A stretch of DNA of 64,000 nucleotides. It comes from Bacteroidales bacterium (GTDB lineage Bacteria; Bacteroidota; Bacteroidia; Bacteroidales; UBA932). Below the pieces are notes generated by a model, which saw nothing but the letters and a program-made list of their open reading frames with translations, was not told where the DNA came from and did not search any database. Shown here piece by piece: positions 25,848-35,387 of this stretch. Position numbers and translations under genes: made by a program. The number at the start of each line of letters is the position of its first letter. Within the stretch, counting starts at the first letter, position 1. The stretch spans positions 24,431 to 88,430 of the forward strand of contig JAGBVU010000029.1 in assembly GCA_017630155.1 (NCBI GenBank), read 5' to 3'.

Positions 25848-27128
25848 ATGAAAAAAGATATTCAAATTTCTGAACTCATCAAACAGGAAGAGAACCGTCA
25901 ATCACACGGTATCGAGCTTATCGCTTCTGAGAACTTCGTAACCAACGGAGTACTTGAGGCCCTCGGTTCTTGTTTGACCAACAAGTATGCTGAAGGTTAT
26001 CCACGTGCACGCTACTATGGTGGCTGCGAAGTGGTAGACCAGGTAGAACAACTCGCCATCGACCGTATCTGCGAACTTTTCGGTGCAGAATACGCAAACG
26101 TACAGCCCCACTCAGGTGCACAGGCAAATATGGCAGTATTCTTTGCTTGTCTCAAACCTGGTGACACATTTATGGGTCTTGACCTTTCACATGGCGGTCA
26201 CCTTACTCACGGCTCACCTGTAAATATGTCCGGTGTAAACTACAAAGCTGTAGCTTACGGTCTTAACGAAGAGACCGGCCTTGTAGACTACGAGGATATG
26301 GAGAGAAAAGCCCTTGAATACAGACCAAAACTTATCGTGGGTGGTGCATCTGCATACTCACGTGAATGGGACTGGGAGAGAATGAGAGCTATCGCTGACA
26401 AGATCGGCGCTATCTTTATGGTGGATATGGCTCACCCTGCAGGTCTTATTGCAGCAGGTCTTTTGAAAAACCCTGTTAAATATGCACACATCGTGACATC
26501 CACTACACACAAGACCCTAAGAGGTCCTCGTGGTGGTATCATCCTTATCGGCAAAGACTTTGACAACCCTTGGGGTCTTAAAACTCCTAAAGGTGAGGTT
26601 AAAAAGATGTCACAGCTGATCAACTCAGCAGTATTCCCAGGTATCCAGGGCGGTCCACTTGAGCACTGTATTGCTGCCAAAGCTGTAGCATTCTACGAGG
26701 CACTTCAGCCAGAGTTCAAAGAGTACCAGATCCAGGTACAGAAAAATGCCAAAGCAATGTGCGAAGCATTTGTCAAGAGAGGTTACAAAGTGGTATCAGG
26801 CGGTACAGACAACCACCTTCTACTTATCGACCTTCGTACCAAATTCCCTGATTTGACAGGTAAAGTGGCAGAGAAGACCCTTGTTCAGGCAGACATCACT
26901 GTAAACAAGAACATGGTACCATTCGACAGCCGTACTCCATTCACCACATCTGGTATCAGAGTGGGTACCCCAGCCATCACCTCAAGAGGTCTGGTTGAAA
27001 AAGATATGGATGGTATCGTAGAGCTTCTGGATCAAGTTCTCAGCAATGTGGACAATCCTGAAGTAATCGAGAAAGTGAAAGGTGAAGTTCGTGCTAAAAT
27101 GCAAGGCCTTCCACTTAACGCTTGGTAG
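25848..27128 (+). CDS. glyA: Serine hydroxymethyltransferase
   Basis: A PLP enzyme that interconverts serine and glycine while charging tetrahydrofolate, the main source of one-carbon units. The 426-residue length is normal. The PLP lysine is Lys222 in [14 protein letters not shown], with the substrate region [12 protein letters not shown] near 89 and DMAHPAGL near 193. Codon use is noticeably richer in C-ending codons (AAC, TAC, ATC) than the neighbours, which fits high expression. It is a single-gene unit between its own promoter and terminator. Confidence 0.97.
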   Translation: MKKDIQISELIKQEENRQSHGIELIASENFVTNGVLEALGSCLTNKYAEGYPRARYYGGCEVVDQVEQLAIDRICELFGAEYANVQPHSGAQANMAVFFACLKPGDTFMGLDLSHGGHLTHGSPVNMSGVNYKAVAYGLNEETGLVDYEDMERKALEYRPKLIVGGASAYSREWDWERMRAIADKIGAIFMVDMAHPAGLIAAGLLKNPVKYAHIVTSTTHKTLRGPRGGIILIGKDFDNPWGLKTPKGEVKKMSQLINSAVFPGIQGGPLEHCIAAKAVAFYEALQPEFKEYQIQVQKNAKAMCEAFVKRGYKVVSGGTDNHLLLIDLRTKFPDLTGKVAEKTLVQADITVNKNMVPFDSRTPFTTSGIRVGTPAITSRGLVEKDMDGIVELLDQVLSNVDNPEVIEKVKGEVRAKMQGLPLNAW

Positions 27129-27155
27129 ACAACTATATCAGTGTCAGAACATAAA

Positions 27156-27186
27156 AAGAGGGTGACTTGATTCAGGTCACCCTCTT
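27156..27186. terminator. Bidirectional terminator between glyA and the rnf operon
   Basis: Perfect 11-base arms AAGAGGGTGAC / GTCACCCTCTT at 27156-27166 and 27176-27186 around a 9-base loop, with A-run on one side and T-rich sequence on the other. It serves glyA on plus and the TPR gene at the end of the rnf operon on minus. Confidence 0.85.
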
Positions 27187-27203
27187 ATTTTTGTCTTTAT
27201 AAA

Positions 27204-27476
27204 TTATGGATTCATAAGGTCTTTATTGACGAATCTGATGATATCGTAGATAGACTCTATAGCTGCATCAGCAGGGCCGTCAGGCTCTATCATCTTAGCC
27301 TTGCCATATGAGTTGATAGCTTCACCCCACATCTGCTGCCTCCGGTAGATACCTCCGAGGAGGTACCAACCTTTAGCGCTATTTGGTTCTGCCTTCAGAA
27401 AATCCTGAAGAGCGATAAATGCCTCTTCAATTCTCCCTTCAGCCAGGGTCTTCTCAATATTGACCAATGTCTCCAT
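27204..27476 (-). CDS. Small TPR protein at the end of the rnf operon
   Basis: A 90-residue cytoplasmic protein of about two tetratricopeptide repeats (EEAFIALQDFLKAEPNSAKG, WYLLGGIYRRQQMWGEAINS). TPR modules bind other proteins. It lies 11 bases after rnfA, the last subunit gene, and before the operon terminator, so it is expressed with the Rnf complex. It may help assembly or regulation, or it may simply share the transcript. Confidence 0.75.
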   Translation of the reverse strand: METLVNIEKTLAEGRIEEAFIALQDFLKAEPNSAKGWYLLGGIYRRQQMWGEAINSYGKAKMIEPDGPADAAIESIYDIIRFVNKDLMNP

Positions 27477-27487
27477 CTTTATACAGA

Positions 27488-28102
27488 TTAAACAAGTCCG
27501 CTGAATCCCATAAATGCCATAGCCATGATACCTGCAGAGATAAGGGCGATTGGAACACCTCTGAATGCCTTAGGAACATTGTTGAGATCCAATTGCTCTC
27601 TGATACCTGCGAAAAGTACCATTGCCAAGCTGTAACCAAGAGCAGTAGCGATAGCAAACACCACTGACTGGCCAAGATTCATCATTGCAGGGTTAGCTGC
27701 ACCAACATTGTTAATAAAATCAAACTCCTTAGAAACCACCTGAATAGCCACACCCAAAACCACACAGTTAGTAGTGATCAAAGGGAGGAAGATACCAAGT
27801 GCCTGATAAAGTGAAGGAGAGATTTTCTTGAGTATAATCTCCACCATCTGCACAAGGGCAGCAATCACAAGGATAAATGCCACAGTCTGCATAAACTCGA
27901 TGTGGAATGCCTCAAGTACATATTTCTGAAGGATGTATGTTACAAGTGTAGCAAGTGCCATTACGAATGTAACAGCAGCAGACATACCTGCAGCGGTACT
28001 AACCTTTTTAGAGACACCCAAGAAAGGACAGATACCCAAGAACTGAGCAAGTACTACGTTATTTACGAATACCGCTGAAATGATAATGATAAAATATTCC
28101 AT
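27488..28102 (-). CDS. rnfA: Rnf complex membrane subunit RnfA
   Basis: An integral membrane subunit of the Rnf ferredoxin:NAD oxidoreductase, which couples electron transfer to pumping of sodium ions or protons. The 204-residue protein has six transmembrane helices and the paired inverted-repeat topology shared with RnfE and NqrE/NqrD ([20 protein letters not shown] near residue 13 with a conserved Cys; the second half has [10 protein letters not shown] near 110). It starts 2 bases after rnfE. Confidence 0.93.
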   Translation of the reverse strand: MEYFIIIISAVFVNNVVLAQFLGICPFLGVSKKVSTAAGMSAAVTFVMALATLVTYILQKYVLEAFHIEFMQTVAFILVIAALVQMVEIILKKISPSLYQALGIFLPLITTNCVVLGVAIQVVSKEFDFINNVGAANPAMMNLGQSVVFAIATALGYSLAMVLFAGIREQLDLNNVPKAFRGVPIALISAGIMAMAFMGFSGLV

Positions 28103-28104
28103 AT

Positions 28105-28701
28105 CTATGCCTCTTTACTAGTTAGTTTTTTGAATAATACCAATAGATATCCCAATACAAGGAATGCACCAGGAGCAAGGACGAATGCAAGCATACCGTC
28201 ACCCTCAATAAGCTTGAGACCAAAAGCAGAACCGCTACCAAGAAGCTCCCTTACAAGACCGATAAGTGTCAAAGCAATGGTAAAGCCAAGACCGATACCG
28301 ATACCGTCAAGTGCAGAATCAAGCACACCGTTCTTATTTGCAAATGCCTCTGCACGACCAAGAACGATACAGTTCACCACGATAAGTGGAATAAACAGAC
28401 CGAGGGTCTCGTACAGAGATGGAACATAAGCCTGAAGCAATAGCTGGAGAATGGTCACGAATGCAGCAATTACTACAATATAAGAAGGGATACGTACCTT
28501 ATCAGGGATAACTTTGGCAATAGCAGAGATTACCATATTGGAAAGAATCAGTACGAACATGGTCGCAACACCCATACCCAAGCCGTTGATGGCAGAGGTG
28601 GTAGTACCAAGGGTGGGACACATACCCAACACCAAAACAAATGTCGGGTTATTTTTGATGATACCATCAGTGATTAGTTTCAATTTTCCCATAACATTCA
28701 T
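28105..28701 (-). CDS. rnfE: Rnf complex membrane subunit RnfE
   Basis: A 198-residue membrane subunit homologous to RnfA and to NqrD. Signature segments are [20 protein letters not shown] near residue 18 and [15 protein letters not shown] near 105, which supply cysteines to the intramembrane iron site known in this family. It has six predicted helices. The start overlaps the rnfG stop by one base, as in many rnf operons. Confidence 0.93.
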   Translation of the reverse strand: MNVMGKLKLITDGIIKNNPTFVLVLGMCPTLGTTTSAINGLGMGVATMFVLILSNMVISAIAKVIPDKVRIPSYIVVIAAFVTILQLLLQAYVPSLYETLGLFIPLIVVNCIVLGRAEAFANKNGVLDSALDGIGIGLGFTIALTLIGLVRELLGSGSAFGLKLIEGDGMLAFVLAPGAFLVLGYLLVLFKKLTSKEA

Positions 28702-29276
28702 TATTTGGATTGGATTTTCTGAAATACGCCATATGCTGACTCAACACCTTTCAAGAAACCTCTTGAAGTGATGGTTGACGCTGTAATAGCATCGATTGAG
28801 CCACCATCATTCTTAACGACAAGCTTTGTCTCAGCAGGATTAAGACCTTTCATCTGAACTCTGGTAGGGATATTCTCATCAAGGATCTTAGCACCAAGAC
28901 CAGGTGTTTCGTTGGAAGCAGCCACTACAGATGTGTTATAGATAACTCCATCTGGAGTAAAGCCCACCATAATCTGGATAGGGCCACCGAAACCGCCAGA
29001 TTTTACCTCTACAGCATAACCTACGATCTGGTCACCTTTCTTTGCAGGGTAAACCTTAGAAACTTTAGCTCCATCCTCCACTTCAAATACCTCCTCTGAA
29101 GGGACATTGTCAAACTCTGGAACCACAGCAGAGATAGCGGCATTCACTTTAGCCACTTCTGCTTTGGCGATAGGCTCTGCAGTCATATTGTACACCACAG
29201 CCAAAAGGGCTGAAGCCACAAGACAGATAGCGGTAAGGACCACTACCATATTGGTAAATGATGATTTACTTGCCAT
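28701..29276 (-). CDS. rnfG: Rnf complex FMN-binding subunit RnfG
   Basis: A periplasm-facing subunit with one N-terminal transmembrane helix (residues about 10-30) and an FMN-binding domain. The covalent flavin-attachment motif is present in the variant form DAITASTITSRG near residues 170-180, where the second Thr corresponds to the flavinylated Thr of the usual SGAT motif. The 191-residue length is normal. It overlaps rnfD by 11 bases and rnfE by one base. Confidence 0.92.
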   Translation of the reverse strand: MASKSSFTNMVVVLTAICLVASALLAVVYNMTAEPIAKAEVAKVNAAISAVVPEFDNVPSEEVFEVEDGAKVSKVYPAKKGDQIVGYAVEVKSGGFGGPIQIMVGFTPDGVIYNTSVVAASNETPGLGAKILDENIPTRVQMKGLNPAETKLVVKNDGGSIDAITASTITSRGFLKGVESAYGVFQKIQSK

Positions 29277-30273
29277 TTTTCACCTCCTTCCCGAATCTTG
29301 CGGGTTTACAATATTTGTTAAGCAATGGAACTGCCATATTCATGATAAGGATAGCAAATGATACACCCTCAGGGTATGCACCAAAGTATCTGATAAGAAC
29401 TGTCAAAAGACCGATACCCACACCGAAGATTATCTGACCTGTAGTATTCATAGGTGAAGTTACATAGTCAGTTGCCATAAAGATAGCACCAAGAAGGACA
29501 CCACCGGTAAGGATATTGAAGATAGGATCGGTAAACTGCTCAGGATTTACAAGCCAGAAAATACCTGAAACCACGAAGATGGTACCAAGGATAGATAGTG
29601 GAATGGTAGGTTTGATAACCCTTCTGACAAGCAGATATACGAAACCAAGGATAAGTGCCAATGCAGAAACCTCACCTACAGAACCGCCAATCTTGGTAAA
29701 TAGCATATGTACGTATGAGATATCAGGGTTGGCAGCCATAATCTGGTCCACTGTCAAACCATTTGCAAGACCCTCTTTAAGAAGGGCAAGAGGGGTAGCA
29801 CCTGTAGCTGCATCCACGCCATCTCTGAACCATGACTCAGGAACACTCCAGTCTGTCATAAGTACAGGGAAAGATACCAACAGGAATACACGACCTACAA
29901 GGGCTGGGTTAAAGATGTTCTGACCAAGGCCACCGAAGGTCATTTTCGCTACACCGATAGCCACGATAGAGCCGATAAGGATCATCCAGCCTGGAGAGCT
30001 TGGTGGCAAGTTGAGTGCAAGCAACAGACCTGTAAGTGCTGCTGTATAGTCATTGATAGTAACTTTAGTCTTCAGAATATATTTCTGGATGACATACTCC
30101 ACTCCGACGCAAGCTGCGACACCCACAAGTGCCAGTTTGATGGCAGAGAAGCCGAAGAAATAGATAGAGACAAGAAGAGATGGGCACAATGCGATGATAA
30201 CATCTCTCATTATTCTCTGGGTATTCTCTACGCTATGGATGTGTGGAGAAGGTGAGACAATTAGTTTTCTCAT
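29266..30273 (-). CDS. rnfD: Rnf complex membrane subunit RnfD
   Basis: A 335-residue membrane subunit related to NqrB with about eight to ten transmembrane helices. It has the covalent FMN motif TGATPLAL near residues 158-165, and the conserved TDYVTSPMNTTGQ near 270. It also carries the HIHSVENTQRIM N-terminus common to RnfD. It lies 21 bases after rnfC. Confidence 0.93.
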   Translation of the reverse strand: MRKLIVSPSPHIHSVENTQRIMRDVIIALCPSLLVSIYFFGFSAIKLALVGVAACVGVEYVIQKYILKTKVTINDYTAALTGLLLALNLPPSSPGWMILIGSIVAIGVAKMTFGGLGQNIFNPALVGRVFLLVSFPVLMTDWSVPESWFRDGVDAATGATPLALLKEGLANGLTVDQIMAANPDISYVHMLFTKIGGSVGEVSALALILGFVYLLVRRVIKPTIPLSILGTIFVVSGIFWLVNPEQFTDPIFNILTGGVLLGAIFMATDYVTSPMNTTGQIIFGVGIGLLTVLIRYFGAYPEGVSFAILIMNMAVPLLNKYCKPARFGKEVKNGK

Positions 30274-30294
30274 ATTTCAATTATTTTTTGTTCA

Positions 30295-31626
30295 CTATTT
30301 TTTTGGACGGCTACGCATAATTTTCATAACCTCAGCTTTCGCTGCTCTGATGTGGTCTAGAAGAGGAATGTATGCTGGACAAGAGAAGAGACAGCATCCA
30401 CACTCGATACAGTCGTAGATCTTCTCTGTTTCAAGTTCGTCAAACATATTGGCACGGGCATATCTCACAAGAAGATAAGGCTCCAGACCCATAGGACAAG
30501 CATCGATACACTTACCGCATCTGATACAGTTTGACTCAGGTTTTCTCTTTGTCTCCTCCTCTGTAAGCATAAGGATAGCTGAACTGCTCTTCACTGTAGC
30601 TGCAAGAAGATTTGAGACAGCTTTACCCATCATAGGACCACCACTGATGATTTTGGCAGCATCTGCTGGGATTCGGCCGATAGCATCAAGAAGGTTGATG
30701 ATAGGGGTACCTGCCCTCAAGCGGAAGTTTCTCTGCTGTTCTGAGCAATTACCGGTAACAGTCACAATACCTTCGAAAAGAGGTTTGTTCTTCTGTACTG
30801 CCTCATATACTGCAAGTGCAGTACCGCAGTTCTGAACCACAGCACCTGCATCGATAGGGAGACCCATTGAAGGGACTCTTCTGCCGGTCAATGCCTCGAT
30901 AAGCTGCTTCTCACCACCCTGTGGATATTTTTTCTTCAAAGGGACAATCTCAATCTCAGGATACTGGGCTGCAAAAGTTTTAAGCTTTGCTATAGCCTCA
31001 GGTTTGTTCTCCTCAACACCGAAACGGCATTTGGTAACATCGAGAGCTTTCATCATAATCTTGGCACCGATAAGCACTTGCTCAGGCTGCTCAAGCATAA
31101 GACGGTAGTCTGAAGTAAGGAATGGCTCACACTCAGCACCATTGATGAGAAGATACTCTGCCACTTTGCCTGGAGGAGGGGTAAGTTTGATGTGTGTAGG
31201 GAATGATGCACCACCAAGACCTACGATACCGCACTCCTGGATCTTTTTGATGATCTCCTCTTTGGAAAGTTTGATCTCCCTCACTACATCTGGGGTTCTG
31301 TCAATGCTCTCTTCCCATTCATCACCCTCCACGTCGATGATAACGTGCATTACAGGGTTGCCGGCAAGATCAGCGTATGGCTCTACAGCTGCCACAGTAC
31401 CCGATACAGATGAGTGGATATTTGCTGAAACAAAACCTGAAGGTTTGGCTATCAGCTGACCCACTTTCACTTTGTCCCCTTTCTGAACGATAGGCTCAGC
31501 AGGAGCGCCGAGGTGCTGTGCCATTGAGAGGTATGCTCTCTCCAATACTGGAAAATCCTCAATAGCGCAATCTTTCGATATTTTAGAATCGTTGGGGTGT
31601 ACACCGCCGATTTTAAATGTTTTCAT
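30295..31626 (-). CDS. rnfC: Rnf complex NADH-binding subunit RnfC
   Basis: The cytoplasmic subunit where NAD is reduced or NADH oxidised. The 443-residue protein has the N-terminal barrel-sandwich domain, the GLGGASFPTHIK nucleotide-binding motif near residue 136, and two [4Fe-4S] motifs, CIRCGKCIDACPMG near 370 and CIECGCCLFSCPAY near 409. It lacks the long Ala/Lys-rich C-terminal tail seen in enterobacterial RnfC. It follows rnfB by 6 bases. Confidence 0.94.
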   Translation of the reverse strand: MKTFKIGGVHPNDSKISKDCAIEDFPVLERAYLSMAQHLGAPAEPIVQKGDKVKVGQLIAKPSGFVSANIHSSVSGTVAAVEPYADLAGNPVMHVIIDVEGDEWEESIDRTPDVVREIKLSKEEIIKKIQECGIVGLGGASFPTHIKLTPPPGKVAEYLLINGAECEPFLTSDYRLMLEQPEQVLIGAKIMMKALDVTKCRFGVEENKPEAIAKLKTFAAQYPEIEIVPLKKKYPQGGEKQLIEALTGRRVPSMGLPIDAGAVVQNCGTALAVYEAVQKNKPLFEGIVTVTGNCSEQQRNFRLRAGTPIINLLDAIGRIPADAAKIISGGPMMGKAVSNLLAATVKSSSAILMLTEEETKRKPESNCIRCGKCIDACPMGLEPYLLVRYARANMFDELETEKIYDCIECGCCLFSCPAYIPLLDHIRAAKAEVMKIMRSRPKK

Positions 31627-31632
31627 ATCTCA

Positions 31633-32556
31633 CTATTCGTTTTTAGGGGTTTCTACTGGTTTTACTTCTGGTGCAGGTGCTGGCGCTGCTGCTGGAGCAG
31701 GAGCTGCTGCAGGCTTTGGCTCTGCTTTTGGAACCCTTACAGGGAAATTAACATCCCAAATGGCTTTAGTAGGACAAGCCTCTGCACATTTACGGCACAA
31801 ACGGCACTTGGTGAAGTCAATGTAAGCAACATTGTTCTCAACTGTAATGGCATCAAAAGGACATACTGTCTTACATTTGCCACAACCGATACAAGCCACT
31901 TTACAAGCTTTGCGTGCTACAGCACCTTTGTCTTTGTTGATACATTTTACAAAGACTCTCATCGACTTCTTACCTTTGTTGCGAAGTTCGATAACACCCT
32001 TTGGACACGCTTTCACACAGGCTCCACAAGCGGTACATTTGTTCTCGTCCACCTCAGGAAGACCTGTTTTTGGATTCATGGAGATAGCACCGAATTTACA
32101 TGCCTGTACACAATCTCCACAACCAAGACAGCCATATTTACATCCGGTATCACCAGAGTAAAGATTAGCTTTCACTTTGCAGGAAGTACATCCGTCATAG
32201 ATGTTTGTTGTCTCCCTGTTATCACAAGTACCATGACATCTGACCACAGCTACCATAGGTTCTTTCTCCTCAACCTGGAGACCGAGGGTATCTGCGACCT
32301 TCTGCATCACAGCGTTTCCGCCCACAGGGCAGAAAAAGCCATCGAGACTCCCAGCTTTGACGCAGTTCTCTGCGAAAGCACGACAACCTGCAAAACCGCA
32401 ACCGCCGCAGTTTGCACCCGGCATCACAGCTTCAACGTCATCTATACGGGGATCTTCTTCGACTTTAAATTTTTGTGCCACTAGATAAAGCACAATTGCC
32501 AGCACAAGTCCCAAGACACTGAGGCTGACAACAGTAGGAATGATAATTGTACCCAT
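31633..32556 (-). CDS. rnfB: Rnf complex ferredoxin subunit RnfB
   Basis: The electron-entry subunit that accepts electrons from reduced ferredoxin. It has one N-terminal membrane helix, then the Fe-S domain GANCGGCGFAGC near residue 48, and several further CxxCxxCxxxC clusters (CLGCGDCVQACKFG, CTACGACVKACPKG, CIGCGKCKTVCPF, CRLCRKCAEACPT). After residue 270 there is a tail rich in Ala, Pro, Glu and Lys of about 35 residues. The 307-residue length reflects the extra clusters and tail compared with the short enterobacterial form. It follows rseC by 9 bases. Confidence 0.94.
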   Translation of the reverse strand: MGTIIIPTVVSLSVLGLVLAIVLYLVAQKFKVEEDPRIDDVEAVMPGANCGGCGFAGCRAFAENCVKAGSLDGFFCPVGGNAVMQKVADTLGLQVEEKEPMVAVVRCHGTCDNRETTNIYDGCTSCKVKANLYSGDTGCKYGCLGCGDCVQACKFGAISMNPKTGLPEVDENKCTACGACVKACPKGVIELRNKGKKSMRVFVKCINKDKGAVARKACKVACIGCGKCKTVCPFDAITVENNVAYIDFTKCRLCRKCAEACPTKAIWDVNFPVRVPKAEPKPAAAPAPAAAPAPAPEVKPVETPKNE

Positions 32557-32565
32557 ATTTTTGAT

Positions 32566-32985
32566 TTAAAGTTTTTCTATAGTAAACGAGAACTTATTCT
32601 CGAGTTTGCCTCTAAAAAGCCAAATAATGAAATAGTACACCGCCACACCTGCAACACAACCAAGCCCGGCTATCAATTCGTTCCCAAATCTATCTTGCAA
32701 ATATAATAATAAAATCAACAGAATAGCCAAAGGAATCAAATAAGATAGCACTACAGCCTTATATCCCATAGATTTGGTGAGGGAGACATTGACCTCCTCA
32801 CCTACAGAATAGTCATCATAAAAATGCCTCTTCACCTCAATATTTTTCACCTTCATATCGGATGCAGTGCACATCATTTTGGCGTGACATTCACTGCATG
32901 CAGACATACTGATTATCTGCACATTTATAACTTTATCCGTGATGGATGTTACTACCCCCTTGTGGGAAACACGATTTCTGGACAT
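32566..32985 (-). CDS. rseC: RseC/MucC-family protein
   Basis: A 139-residue inner-membrane protein with an N-terminal cytoplasmic cysteine motif (CSECHAKMMCTA near residues 31-42) and two transmembrane helices at about 78-97 and 103-122. In Enterobacteria, RseC works with the Rsx (Rnf) complex to keep SoxR reduced; in Bacteroidota it commonly precedes rnfB, as here, and probably helps assemble or tune the complex. It starts 2 bases after the dnaB stop. Confidence 0.88.
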   Translation of the reverse strand: MSRNRVSHKGVVTSITDKVINVQIISMSACSECHAKMMCTASDMKVKNIEVKRHFYDDYSVGEEVNVSLTKSMGYKAVVLSYLIPLAILLILLLYLQDRFGNELIAGLGCVAGVAVYYFIIWLFRGKLENKFSFTIEKL

Positions 32986-32987
32986 AT

Positions 32988-34478
32988 CTAAAAATCAGGA
33001 TTTTGATCAAACTCCGAACCACCATTCATCCTCGACTCCATACCCATATAGTCATCATCGCCGGCAGGTGCCGAGAACATGTCAAGATCATTTGCATCCA
33101 CGAAACGGGCCTCCGACTGGCGGAATTTCATCTTCACATCACCCACTTCACCATTACGGTGCTTCGCAATTATGATCTCAGCAAGTCCCTGCTGTGTGGG
33201 GTCCTCCTGCATCCCATAATAGTCGGGACGGTGAATAAACATTACAATATCTGCATCCTGCTCGATAGCACCCGACTCACGAAGGTCACTCAGCTGAGGT
33301 CTCTTGTTACCACCTCGGGTCTCTACAGCACGACTCAACTGCGAAAGGGCTATTATTGGGATATTGAGCTCTTTGGCAATAGACTTGAGGGCACGCGAGA
33401 TAGCAGATACCTCCTGCTCCCTCATCCCTTTAAGCTCAGGTGGACCCGACATCAGCTGAAGGTAGTCCACAATTATTATCTTCACACCGGAACTCCTCAC
33501 CAGTTTTCTCGCCTTGGACCTGAATTCATATATGGAGAGGGATGGTGTATCATCGATATACAAAGGTGCCTTTGCAAGGTTTTTGATCTTCTCATTGAGC
33601 TGCACAAGCTCATAGCTTGCCAGTTTCTGTCCACCTTTTATCTTGTCTGCAGAGAGACCAGACTCGGGGATAAGGAGCCTCTTCACCAACTGGAGGGACG
33701 ACATCTCAAGCGAGAAGAGGGCTACAGGGATATTGTGCTCAACTGCCATATTTCTCGCCATGGTGAGGACGAATGCTGTCTTACCCATCGCAGGACGTGC
33801 TGCTATGATGACAAGGTCAGAAGGCTGCCATCCAAGGGTCATCTTGTCGATGCCTGTAAAGCCCGAGGTAACACCGCTCAATCCATCCTCCCTGTTCTGG
33901 TTACGCTCAATCTCGTCAAGGGCCTCCCTTATCACTGCCTGAATAGGGAGTGTCTCCCTCTTCATATTCCTCTCTGCGAGTCTGAACATATCATCTTGTG
34001 CCTGATCAAGGAGATCATCCACAGGGATATTGTCATCAAAGCTATCTTTCTGCACCTGATATGATATCGATATCAACTCCCTCTGTATATACTTCTGAAG
34101 CAAGATCTTAACGTGATAATCCACGTGCGCTGCGGCTCCGATTTTTGATGTGAGTTGGGAGAGATAGAACGGACCTCCCACCTCATCAAGGCATTTATTA
34201 CGCTTCAGCTCTTCCGATACGGTGAAAAGGTCGACAGGGTCGTGCTTTGAAGAGAGGGAACTGATAGCAGAATATATTTTTCTGTTGGCCTCTTTGTAGA
34301 AACACTCAGGAGAGAGGCTATCCAGCACATCGGGGACCACATTGGGTTCGAGAAGGAGGGCACCCAGAACAGCCTCCTCCACCTCAATAGCCTGAGGGGG
34401 GACTTTCCCCATGTCGATACTTATCGCATCGATCTTTTTGTCTTGCGATTTATTGGATTTGAAATTAGTCTTAGCCAT
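32988..34478 (-). CDS. dnaB: Replicative DNA helicase DnaB
   Basis: The hexameric helicase that unwinds DNA at the replication fork. From the ATG at 34478 (MAKTNFKSNK) it has 496 residues; an ATG at 34529 would add 17 hydrophobic, unconserved residues that overlap a terminator region, so it was rejected. N-terminal DnaB domain at about 30-135, then the RecA-like domain with Walker A near AARPAMGKTAFVLT, Walker B near IIIVDYLQL and the DLRESGAIEQDAD motif. There is no intein. The rnf operon follows 2 bases after its stop, which implies read-through from dnaB. Confidence 0.96.
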   Translation of the reverse strand: MAKTNFKSNKSQDKKIDAISIDMGKVPPQAIEVEEAVLGALLLEPNVVPDVLDSLSPECFYKEANRKIYSAISSLSSKHDPVDLFTVSEELKRNKCLDEVGGPFYLSQLTSKIGAAAHVDYHVKILLQKYIQRELISISYQVQKDSFDDNIPVDDLLDQAQDDMFRLAERNMKRETLPIQAVIREALDEIERNQNREDGLSGVTSGFTGIDKMTLGWQPSDLVIIAARPAMGKTAFVLTMARNMAVEHNIPVALFSLEMSSLQLVKRLLIPESGLSADKIKGGQKLASYELVQLNEKIKNLAKAPLYIDDTPSLSIYEFRSKARKLVRSSGVKIIIVDYLQLMSGPPELKGMREQEVSAISRALKSIAKELNIPIIALSQLSRAVETRGGNKRPQLSDLRESGAIEQDADIVMFIHRPDYYGMQEDPTQQGLAEIIIAKHRNGEVGDVKMKFRQSEARFVDANDLDMFSAPAGDDDYMGMESRMNGGSEFDQNPDF

Positions 34479-34507
34479 TATGGAGGATTTAAGGATGTAA
34501 AAATAGT

Positions 34508-34538
34508 AAAAAAAAAGCACCATCCACACGGATGGTGC
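34508..34538 (-). terminator. Terminator after the zinc-ribbon protein gene
   Basis: Perfect 9-base arms GCACCATCC / GGATGGTGC at 34517-34525 and 34530-34538 around a 4-base loop, followed on the minus strand by nine U. It lies 26 bases after the stop at 34565 and ends the M23-MerR-Nif3-zinc-ribbon unit. Confidence 0.9.
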
Positions 34539-34564
34539 AAAAACTTGTCGGCACTTGCCTCAGG

Positions 34565-35386
34565 TTATTCCTCTTCAAACTCTGGGCTCACAATGATGCG
34601 GCCGCAATATTCGCACACAATCAGCTTCTTGCTCAGTGCGATATCCAATCTTCTCTGAGGTGGGATTTTGTTGAAACAGCCACCACATGCATCTCTCTTC
34701 ACAGTAACCACAGCAAGACGGTTGCGTGCATTGAGACGAACTTTGTCATAAGCGGCCATTGTTCTGGCATCAATACCTTCAGCCAAAGCCTCTTTCTGTT
34801 TAAGAAGAGTCTCCTCCTCCTTTGATGTCTCTTCTATGATAGCCACCAATTCTGCCTTTTTGTTCTCAAGATCCACCTCTCTTCCTGCAAGATCTTCTGT
34901 TGCCCTTTCAAGATCAGCTTTCTTATCTGAAAGAAGAGCTGTATTCTCTCTGATTCTCTTCTCTGCAAGCTCTTTCTCAAGTCCCTGATACTCAATCTCT
35001 TTTGAAAGAGAATCGTACTCACGATTATTCTTCACGTTGCTGCGTTGCTCCTCGTATTTTGCGATTGCATCCTTGCAGTTTTCGATATCCAATCTCTTCT
35101 GAGCCACAAGTTTCTCGATCTCAGCAACATCATTTTTAATGTTTGAAATTCTGGTTCTCAAACCCTCAATTGCATCTTCAAGGTCACGAACCTCTTCAGG
35201 AAGTTCACCCCTCAAAAGGTGAATTCTGTCAATCTTGATATCAGTCTGTTGAATATTGTAGAGAGTGCGAAGCTTAGTCTCCATGCTTGATTCTGAATCG
35301 TTCAGATTCTTTGACAAAGAGGTAAAAGTCTCCCTGTTGTCGATAGGGGTCTCTACTTGATTCTTTTTTTGTCTGCTTGTAGCCAT
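34565..35386 (-). CDS. Coiled-coil protein with C4 zinc ribbon
   Basis: A 273-residue cytoplasmic protein with a long coiled coil (residues about 45-205) followed by a C4 zinc ribbon, CGGC near 236 and CEYC near 258. This matches a widespread bacterial family that carries a helical hairpin and zinc ribbon and probably binds nucleic acid or protein; the precise role is unknown. The first 30 residues look disordered, and the ATG at codon 36 (METKLRTLYNIQQTDIKIDR) could be the true start. It follows nif3 by one base. Confidence 0.8.
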   Translation of the reverse strand: MATSRQKKNQVETPIDNRETFTSLSKNLNDSESSMETKLRTLYNIQQTDIKIDRIHLLRGELPEEVRDLEDAIEGLRTRISNIKNDVAEIEKLVAQKRLDIENCKDAIAKYEEQRSNVKNNREYDSLSKEIEYQGLEKELAEKRIRENTALLSDKKADLERATEDLAGREVDLENKKAELVAIIEETSKEEETLLKQKEALAEGIDARTMAAYDKVRLNARNRLAVVTVKRDACGGCFNKIPPQRRLDIALSKKLIVCEYCGRIIVSPEFEEE

Positions 35387-35387
35387 A

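Noticed and set aside
31597..32484. A 295-codon plus-strand frame opposite rnfB
   Set aside because: Its Cys/Thr/Phe-rich content is the shadow of the cysteine and lysine codons of the RnfB clusters.
32946..34064. A 372-codon plus-strand frame opposite dnaB
   Set aside because: It lies antisense to the RecA-like part of dnaB, has no recognised family features, and its composition follows the reverse complement of dnaB codons.
34479..34529. Longer ATG start for dnaB
   Set aside because: It would add a hydrophobic, unconserved segment read through the terminator U-run and stem of the upstream gene.
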